A stretch of 64,000 nucleotides of DNA from Rhodopseudomonas pentothenatexigens (lineage in GTDB: Bacteria; Pseudomonadota; Alphaproteobacteria; Rhizobiales; Xanthobacteraceae): NCBI RefSeq assembly GCF_900218015.1, contig NZ_UFQQ01000005.1, forward strand, positions 124,001-188,000, in the 5' to 3' direction. The position numbers and the translations under genes were made by a program. The notes under the pieces are model-generated. The model was not told where the DNA came from, ran no database searches, and was given only the letters and a program-made list of their open reading frames with translations. Positions 53,298 to 61,000 of the stretch are shown here, in pieces; position 1 is the stretch's first letter; each line of letters begins with the position of its first letter.

Positions 53298-54071
53298 ATG
53301 ACGGGAGCGGCCGATCCGATCATCCGGGTGCGCGACGTCACGGTGCAGTTCGGCGCCACCAAGGTGCTGAACGGGCTCGACCTCGACGTCCGCCGCGGCG
53401 AGATCCTCGGCTTCGTCGGCCCGTCCGGCGCCGGCAAGTCGGTGCTGACCCGGACCATCATCGGCCTGGTGCCGAAGCTGAGCGGCAGCATCGAGGTGTT
53501 CGGCATCGATCTCGACAGGGCCGGCAAGGCGGAACGCCGCGGCGTCGAGCGGCGCTGGGGCATCCTGTTCCAGCAGGGCGCGCTGTTCTCGTCGCTGACG
53601 GTGCGGCAGAATATTCAGTTCCCGGTGCGGGAATATCTCAAGCTGTCGCAGCGGCTGCTCGACGAGATCACCATCGCCAAGCTGGTGATGGTCGGGCTGA
53701 AGCCCGAAGTGATCGACCGCTACCCGTCGGAACTATCCGGCGGCATGATCAAGCGGGTGGCGCTGGCCCGCGCGCTGGCGCTCGACCCCGAACTGGTGTT
53801 CCTCGACGAGCCGACCTCCGGCCTCGACCCGATCGGCGCCGGCGATTTCGACGAGCTGGTGCGGACGCTGCAGCGCACTTTGGGCCTGACGGTTTTCATG
53901 GTAACCCACGACCTCGACAGCCTGCACACCGCCTGCGACCGCATCGCGGTGCTGGGTGACGGCAAGGTGATCGCGGCCGGAACCATCGCCGACATGCAGG
54001 CCTCGCAGCATCCGTGGCTGCGCTCGTATTTTCACGGCAAGCGCGCCCGCGCAGTGGTCGGTTCGCCATGA
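53298..54071 (+). CDS. mlaF: MlaF-type lipid transport ATPase
   Basis: A 257-residue ABC ATPase: Walker A GPSGAGKS, FQQGALFSSLTV (Q-loop), signature LSGGMIKRVALARA, Walker B LVFLDEPTSGLDP and H-loop VTHDL. LSGGM rather than LSGGQ is typical of MlaF. It starts two bases after the mlaE stop. Confidence 0.93.
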   Translation: MTGAADPIIRVRDVTVQFGATKVLNGLDLDVRRGEILGFVGPSGAGKSVLTRTIIGLVPKLSGSIEVFGIDLDRAGKAERRGVERRWGILFQQGALFSSLTVRQNIQFPVREYLKLSQRLLDEITIAKLVMVGLKPEVIDRYPSELSGGMIKRVALARALALDPELVFLDEPTSGLDPIGAGDFDELVRTLQRTLGLTVFMVTHDLDSLHTACDRIAVLGDGKVIAAGTIADMQASQHPWLRSYFHGKRARAVVGSP

Positions 54072-54208
54072 TCGGGATGCGCCTGAAAATTTCGATCGGC
54101 GCACCGCAGGTGCGTCGTTTTGCTTCCGCAATCTGCGCTCAAAGCCGGCCGCATGGCGCAGCGGCCTGTGAACCGGCGGCGCCGCAAGTTGGTTTGGAGT
54201 AGAGGCGA

Positions 54209-55087
54209 ATGGAAACGCGTGCGAATTACTTCCTGATCGGGACGTTCACCCTCGCGGTGATCGCCGCGGCGCTCGGGTTCGTGCTGTGGTTTCAGAGCCT
54301 GCACTCCACCAAGGCGCGCAGCCCGCTGCGGGTGATCTTCGAAGGCGCGGCGTCGGGCCTGCGCAACGGCGGCAGCGTCAATTTCAACGGCGTCCGGGTC
54401 GGCGAGGTGGTGTCGGTCAAGCTCGACAATCCGCGCCGCGTGGTGGCGCTGGCGATGGTCGAGAACACCGCCCCGATCCGCAAGGACACCCAGGTCGGCC
54501 TGGAATTCCAGGGCCTGACCGGCGTCGCCGCGATCTCGCTGAAGGGCGGCTCGGAGACTGCGCCCCCGGTGCCGCTCGACGACGACGGCACACCGGTGCT
54601 GACCGCCGATCCCGAGCTGCTGCAGGACATTTCCGAGTCGATCAAGGCGACGCTGCGCAACGTCAACCGCCTGGTCTCCGAGAACCAGGAGTCGGTGAAG
54701 ACTTCGCTGGAGAATCTGCAGACCTTCACCTCGAGCCTGGCGCGCAGCTCCGACAAGATCGACAGCATCATGTCGCGGGTCGACGGCGTGATCGCCAAGA
54801 CCGACAGCGTGATGCAGGGCATCGACGCGCTGGCCGGCGGCAAGGACGGCGGCGAGCTGTTCCAGGCGGTGAAGTCGTTCCGTGAACTCGCCGACAACCT
54901 CGACAAGCGCTCGGCCACGCTGATCCTCGACGGCCGCCGCACGCTGGGCGACATCAGCCGCGCGGTGAACAATTTCGACCGCAACCCGACCCGGGTGCTG
55001 TTCGGCCCGAGCAACACAGCGCAGCAGGCCCCGCCGGACGCCGCGCGCGCCGAGCAGCCCCGCCCGCCGCGACGGCGGGCGCAGTAG
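54209..55087 (+). CDS. mlaD: MlaD-type MCE-domain lipid-binding protein
   Basis: 292 residues with one N-terminal membrane anchor (YFLIGTFTLAVIAAALGFVLW), then the MCE domain (about 38-115; LRVIFEGAASGLRNGGSVNF with NGVRVGEV) and a long helical, Ser/Thr-rich C-terminal extension ending in Pro/Arg. MCE proteins form hexameric rings that bridge the periplasm. It is 137 bases after mlaF on the same strand. No MlaC or MlaA gene follows, so those partners must lie elsewhere. Confidence 0.9.
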   Translation: METRANYFLIGTFTLAVIAAALGFVLWFQSLHSTKARSPLRVIFEGAASGLRNGGSVNFNGVRVGEVVSVKLDNPRRVVALAMVENTAPIRKDTQVGLEFQGLTGVAAISLKGGSETAPPVPLDDDGTPVLTADPELLQDISESIKATLRNVNRLVSENQESVKTSLENLQTFTSSLARSSDKIDSIMSRVDGVIAKTDSVMQGIDALAGGKDGGELFQAVKSFRELADNLDKRSATLILDGRRTLGDISRAVNNFDRNPTRVLFGPSNTAQQAPPDAARAEQPRPPRRRAQ

Positions 55088-55343
55088 GGCGCGGCTTCGC
55101 GTCGAACAGACGGTTCTCAGCGAGGATTATCGTCATCCAGAGGCGCCCGCGCAGCGAGCGTCGAAGGATGGCCGCCGCACGCTTGGTTGATCGTTTCGCT
55201 TGCGCCCGGCCAACCAACGCGATCACACCGGTTTCGCGAATCTGCTTTGAATCGTTTCAACCAATCGGCAGACGGTGGAAATCGCAATCTCTGACGTCTA
55301 AGACAGCCCCTCCCTGGACAACGCTCCGACGCGCGAGGGCCGC

Positions 55344-57035
55344 ATGACCAACGACAGTTCTGGTCCCAGCCCTGCCGTGGCGATATTGCGCAGCCATGCG
55401 CGAGAGGATTGGCGGTCGCTTTCGGTCGTCGTGGTCGTCGTCCTGATCTCCAGCGCAGCGAGCGTCGCGGCGCCGTATCTGTTTTCCCGGGCGATCGACC
55501 AACTGCCGAAGGACAACGCGTCCGGCGAACTGCTGTACGCGCTGTTCTCCTATGCGGCGCTGATCGGGATCGCGTCGGTGTTGAGCCGGGTGGTCCAGTA
55601 TCTCTCGGTTATCATCTCCGAGAACCTCGGATATTTCGTCTCCACCGAGCTGTTCGCGCGAATCTTGCGGAAGCGCTCCGAATTCTTCATCGAGCACAAT
55701 CCTGCCGAGATCCAGAATGCGGTCGGCCAGGGACGAGGCGCTCTAACGACCATCGCGAACATCGCTCTGATCGTCTGGCTTCCGAGCGCGACGCAAGTCG
55801 GGCTGACGCTGGTCACGCTCGGCTATCTGCTCGATCTGCAGATCGTGCTCGCGGTTGCGGTCTACGGCGCGGTCGTCGTTGTCGTCACACTAGGCTCGAC
55901 GCGAGGGTCACAGCAACTTCTGGACGCCGCGATGGCCGCCAGCCAGGACAACGCCCGGTTCGCCGGCAACGCGATGAACGCGATGGAAACCCTGCGCCAG
56001 CTTGGTGGCTCGACCTGGATGAGCCGGCGCTTCGCCGATCGCGCAGCTGCCGTCAGGGACGGGTGGCGAGCCTACATGCTCAGGCGGTCAGGAACTTCGG
56101 CTCTGCTCGGCCTGGGTCTCGCAGCCCAATTCGCGATCAATTTCGCGCTTCTGCTACCGAAATATCAGGCTGGGGCAGTGAGCATCGGGGACATCGTGCT
56201 GTTCAACGCTCTCCTGCTGCAGCTCAACACCCCGTTCGAGATGATTGCGCAGACCATGGACAGTTTCGCCCGATCGCGCGCGCAACTGGTGCCGCTGACG
56301 CGCTTCTGGAATGCTCCGGAAGAACACGACGATCGGTCGTCGGCCTCCTTCAGCATCTCCGATGGCACGATCATGTTCGAAGAGGTCGGCTACGACTACG
56401 GGAATGGGCGAGGCGTATCAGGTATCGGTTTTTCCGCCGGGCGCGGCACCATCACGTTCATCGTCGGCGAGACCGGCGCGGGAAAGTCGACCGTCTTCAA
56501 GCTCGCCCTGAAGTCCATTGAGCCGCAGCAAGGCCGGATCACGGTGGACGGCACCGACATCCGGCAGATCGCGCGCGCCGATTGGTTCAAGATGATCGCG
56601 GTCGTTCCGCAGGAGGTGATCCTGCTCAACGAGAGTCTGGCGGACAACATCTTGCTCGGCCGGGAGCGGGACGAAGCGCGGTTGCGCGACGTGGCCAGCA
56701 AGGCCGCGATCCTTGAGCTGATCGAAGCCCTGCCGGAGGGGTTCGATACGGCGGTGGGCGAACGCGGTCTCAAACTGTCCGGCGGGGAGCGCCAGAGGAT
56801 TGCGGTCGCGCGCGCTCTGTACGGCGCCCCGGCGATCTTGTTTCTCGACGAAGTCAGCTCAGCCCTGGATGAAGACACCGAACGGGACATCATGGACCAC
56901 ATCCGGGCGATTGCTTGCAACGTCACGGTGCTGGCGATCACCCATCGCCGATCGTTGCTGACGCCGGTGGACACCGTGGTTGAACTCAGCGCGAGCCGGG
57001 TGGCCGGTGAGGAGCAGACGGTCGGCAGCCGCTGA
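55344..57035 (+). CDS. ABC exporter, fused membrane and ATPase domains
   Basis: A 563-residue half-transporter. Six transmembrane helices occupy about residues 25-290. The ATPase has Walker A GETGAGKST (about 379), Q-loop VVPQEV, signature LSGGERQR, Walker B ILFLDEVSSALD and H-loop ITHRR. It belongs to the ABCB/Atm1-like class, but its substrate is not indicated. Codon choice is less strongly GC-biased than in neighbouring genes, and it is isolated from any operon, hinting at acquisition. ATG 55344 has GAGGG upstream. Confidence 0.85.
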   Translation: MTNDSSGPSPAVAILRSHAREDWRSLSVVVVVVLISSAASVAAPYLFSRAIDQLPKDNASGELLYALFSYAALIGIASVLSRVVQYLSVIISENLGYFVSTELFARILRKRSEFFIEHNPAEIQNAVGQGRGALTTIANIALIVWLPSATQVGLTLVTLGYLLDLQIVLAVAVYGAVVVVVTLGSTRGSQQLLDAAMAASQDNARFAGNAMNAMETLRQLGGSTWMSRRFADRAAAVRDGWRAYMLRRSGTSALLGLGLAAQFAINFALLLPKYQAGAVSIGDIVLFNALLLQLNTPFEMIAQTMDSFARSRAQLVPLTRFWNAPEEHDDRSSASFSISDGTIMFEEVGYDYGNGRGVSGIGFSAGRGTITFIVGETGAGKSTVFKLALKSIEPQQGRITVDGTDIRQIARADWFKMIAVVPQEVILLNESLADNILLGRERDEARLRDVASKAAILELIEALPEGFDTAVGERGLKLSGGERQRIAVARALYGAPAILFLDEVSSALDEDTERDIMDHIRAIACNVTVLAITHRRSLLTPVDTVVELSASRVAGEEQTVGSR

Positions 57036-57134
57036 ACGCGGTCGCCGCGTCATCTCGGTGCAGCGGGTGGCACGATCTATCCGATTGCCGGCACAGATGC
57101 CCGCGTCGAGCTGGCGCGCGGTCGCGCCGGCCGG

Positions 57135-57935
57135 TCAGGACTCGGCGCCGCCCGTGGGCGGGTTCGGTCTTGCGGAGCGCCTCCGCTGGGACGTCGCCTT
57201 GGCGGCCGGTGCGCCGGTCGGTTTCAGCCGAATCCGCATCGAGTGGCCGTTCTGCTGCTCCAGCTCGAACGCATTGGTCTTGCGCACCAGGTCGCTCAGC
57301 TTGCGGAAGCCGAAGGTCCTGGGGTCGAAGTCGGACGCCAGATTGGACAGGTGCTTGCCGACCTCGCCGAGCGATACCCAGCCGTCTTCGTTTTCCATCT
57401 GCTTGATCACCCGTTCGATGATCGGCGTGGCGGCGCTCGGCGGCTGCAGCGGTTTCGCAGCCGACGCGGTGCCCTTGCTGTCGGCCGCTCCGGCGATCAG
57501 GTTCTCGGTGTAAACGAAGCGTCGGCACGCCTGCCGGAAACTCTCCGGGGTCTTCTGTTCGCCGAAGCCGAACACGTCGACGCCTTGCTCGCGAATCCGG
57601 GAGGCGAGGCGGGTGAAGTCGCTGTCGGACGATACCAGGCAGAAGCCCTCGAAACGGCCGCTGTGGAGCAGGTCCATCGCATCGATCACCAGGGTGATGT
57701 CGGACGCGTTCTTCCCAGTGGTGTAGGCGAACTGCTGCTGCGGGATGATGGCGTGCTTCGCCAGGATATCGGCCCAGCCCTTCGACCGCGGGGTGGAGAA
57801 GTCGCCGTAGATCCGGCGAACGCTGGCTTCGCCGATCTTCGCGATCTCCTCGAACAGTCCGTCCGCGATCTTGGCGGATGCGTTGTCGGCATCGATCAGA
57901 ACGGCAAGGCGAGGCGAGCGGGGTTCGGAAGGCAT
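57135..57935 (-). CDS. NYN (PIN-like) nuclease domain protein with LOTUS/OST-HTH domain
   Basis: 266 residues in two parts. The NYN domain (about 8-145) has the acidic cluster of PIN-like nucleases: D15 and D17 in LIDADNAS, D79 and D85, and D104/D106 in SSDSDF. A LOTUS (OST-HTH) winged helix covers about 170-238 (ERVIKQMENEDGWVSLGEVG ... FGFRKLSDLVRK). The combination is found in LabA-like proteins and is thought to cut or bind RNA; LOTUS domains are reported to bind structured G-rich RNA. The basic tail could add RNA affinity. Confidence 0.9.
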   Translation of the reverse strand: MPSEPRSPRLAVLIDADNASAKIADGLFEEIAKIGEASVRRIYGDFSTPRSKGWADILAKHAIIPQQQFAYTTGKNASDITLVIDAMDLLHSGRFEGFCLVSSDSDFTRLASRIREQGVDVFGFGEQKTPESFRQACRRFVYTENLIAGAADSKGTASAAKPLQPPSAATPIIERVIKQMENEDGWVSLGEVGKHLSNLASDFDPRTFGFRKLSDLVRKTNAFELEQQNGHSMRIRLKPTGAPAAKATSQRRRSARPNPPTGGAES

Positions 57936-58024
57936 CGTGAGTCCTCGGCCTGATGCGGGGCGGAAATCGAAAAGCGTTTCGACGTGAGATAGCGATGCAG
58001 CCGGGCTTCGACAACGCCAAACGA

Positions 58025-58051
58025 AAAGCGGGAGCCGACGGCCCCCGCTTT
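58025..58051 (-). terminator. Terminator of the giant coiled-coil gene
   Basis: On the minus strand: AAAGCGGGGGCC-GTC-GGCTCCCGCTTT, a 12-bp stem with one G-U pair, followed by TCGTTT. It is about 45 bases after the stop codon at 58097. Confidence 0.65.
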
Positions 58052-58096
58052 GGATCGATTACTTGAGCTGCTGCCCGGGCCGGGCAGAGTGCAGTG

Positions 58097-61000
58097 TTAC
58101 CCCAGCCGCCCCGCTGCGTGCGCCAGCAGCGTGTAGACCAGCCCGGTTTCCGAGGCGAGGTGGCCGCGCAGCGCCTGCGGGGCGTTGTCGTCGCGGGCGA
58201 CCTCGTCGAGCAGGCGCTCGAACTCGGCGATGTAGCGGTCGACGGTCTGCTTGAAGCTGCGGTCGCTGCGATACTTGCGGGCGACCTCGTCGAACGCCTT
58301 CTGGCCGGCCGGGGTGTACAGCCGCTTGGTGAAGGACTTCGCCTCACCGCGCTGATAGCGCTCCCACATCTCCAGCGCGAGGTTGCGGTCCATCAGCCGG
58401 CCGATGTCGAGCGACAGCGATTCCAGCGGATTGCCGCTCATTGCGGTCTGGGCCTGGGCGGCGCGGCCGCGCGGCGGCTCGCGCTCGGCGCTGGTATCGG
58501 CGCGGTTGAGCAGCTCCGACAGCCAGCCGTCGCGGCCCTGGTCGGCGGTGCTCGGCGCGACCGGCGGCGCTTCGGTGCGGCGCGGGCCGACCGGCATGCC
58601 GAGGTCGGGCGGCGGCAGCGTCGCGGCGCTGGACTCCCGGCTCCGCGGCGCGGGACGGGCGGCGACGGTTTCGGCGCGTCCGCCGCTGGCGGCAGCGAGC
58701 ACCGGCTCCTCCTCGCGGGTGACCGCGGTGGCGCGTGACGGCGTCACCACGTCCATGCCGCGACCGTGACGGGCGACGATGCGGTTGAGTTCGGCCAGCG
58801 CTTCGATCTGGTCGACGATCACCTTGCGCATCTGCGCAGTGCTCTCGGCGGCCTCCTGCGGGATCTCGAGCACGCCGCGGCGCAGTTCCTCGCGGGTGGA
58901 TTCGAGCTCGTGGTGCATCTCGGCGGCCATCTGCTTGATGCCCTGGACGATCGAAGTGAACCGATCGGCCGATTGCTTGAACAGCGCGTCGGCTTCCTGG
59001 GTGCCCTGCTGATACACCTGGTGCATCGCCTCGACGGTGAGGCGGCGCTCCTGTTCGGCGGCGCTACGCACCGCCTCGAACTGCTGGCTGATGCTGGCGG
59101 AGCCGGCACCGGCGGTTTCGGCGACGATCCGCGCGATGTCGCGGGCGCGCTCTTCGGCGGCGGCGAGCGATTCGTCCAGCAGGCCGGTGAACCGGCCGAG
59201 CCGCTGGTCGAGATCGGCGGTGCGCAGGTCGATGGTGGTGACCAGCGATTCCAGCGCCTCCTTGCGATCGTTCACCGAGGTCGATGCGGCGCGGTTGCTG
59301 TGCTCGAGCAGGTCGGCCGCCTCGGCCAGCGCGTGACCGTGGGCTTCGAACTGCGCCGACAGCGCGCCGAGATCTTCCAGCGCCTTGGCGGTCTTGCCGT
59401 GGAAGCCGGTGAGCTGATCTTCCAACGTCTGGGTCGCGGCGCCGCTGCGGGCGTTGACCTCGTTCATGGTGGTGACGAAGTCGGCGACGCGGGTGACCAG
59501 CGCGCGCTCCAGTGAGTTGAGGTTCTCGTGGGCGCCGGTCAGCACCTCCTGCAACAGGATGTTGCCTTCGCGCAGCCGCTCGAACAGCGCCACCGTGTCG
59601 GTGCGCAGGATCTTGCTGGTCTCCTGCATCTCGGTGACGGCGGTGACCGAGACCTGACGCGACTGTTCGATCGCCGACCGCGACGCCAGGTCGAGGTCCT
59701 TGAGCGATTTGTTGATCGCGTTGGTGGCCAGATCGCCGGCGCCGGTGATCGAGCGCGCGACCTCGGTGCCGTTGGTCAGGATCGAGTTCGAGAAGGTCTT
59801 GCCGCGGGATTCGATCGCGTTCAGCGCATCGGTGGTGACGCGGTCGATCTCGACGGTGAGCTGGTTGGTCTTGCCGGTGATCGCTTCGACCAGCACGCCG
59901 CGCTTGCCGTCGATGATCTGCGACAGCCGCTCGGCCTGCTGCTGGACATAGCCGACGATCTCTTCGCTCTTGGCCGAGATCGTCGAGCCGAAGCTGCCGC
60001 TGGCGGCGAACACCGAGCGCTCGACGTCGGCCGAGGTCGACTTGATCTTGGCGCTGACCTCGCTGGACATCGCCACCAGGGTCGACTGCGCCGCCGAGGC
60101 GCTGGCCTGGATATGGTCGGTCGTATTGGTGGTGACGGTCGACAGCGTGTGCTCGATCTCGGCGGAGATCGCCTTGATCTGGCTGGCGGCGCTGGCCGAG
60201 CTCGTGGTGAGCGTCGATTGCACCTCCCGGGCGCTGTCGAGGATCGTCGAGGCGGTGGCGGCACCGACGCTGGTCAGGGTGCGTTCGACGTCGACCGCCA
60301 GCGACTTGACGTGGTTGGCGGCTTCGGTCGAGGCGGCCGCCAGGGCAGACTGTGCTTCGCGGGCGCCTTCCACGATCGACTCCGCGGTGGTGCGGCCGGC
60401 GGCGACGAGGGCGCGCTCGACCTCGGCCGCGACCGAGCGGACCTGGCCCGCCGACTCGGAGGAGGTCGACACCAGCGCGCTCTGGACTTCGCGGGCGCTG
60501 GCGAGCAGGGCGCCGGCGGTGGCGCTGCCGGCGGCGGTGAGGGTGCGTTCGACGTCGCCCGCCAGCGATTTGACCTGGTTGGCGGCATCGGTCGAGGTCG
60601 CGACCAGCGTGCTCTGCGCTTCACGCGCACCCGCCACGATCGCCTCGATGGTGCTGGCGCCGGCCGCCGACAGGCGGCGTTCGATGTCGGCGCTGAGCGT
60701 TTCGACCTGTCCGGACACCTCGGACGAGGCGGCGACCAGCGTGGTCTGTGCTTCGCGGGCGCCGGCCACGATGGCGCCGGCGGTCGACGATGCGGTCTCC
60801 GACAGCGTGCGCTCGATCTCCGACTTCAGCGACCGGACCTTTTCGGCCGTGTCTTCCGACGCCGCGACCAGGGTCGACTGCGCCGTGCGGGCGCCGGTCA
60901 GCACGGCTTCGGCGGTGGCGTTGCCTGCCGCGTACAGCGTGCGCTCGATGTCGGTCGACAGCGAACGGATCTGGCCGGTGACCTCCGAGGAGGCCGACAC

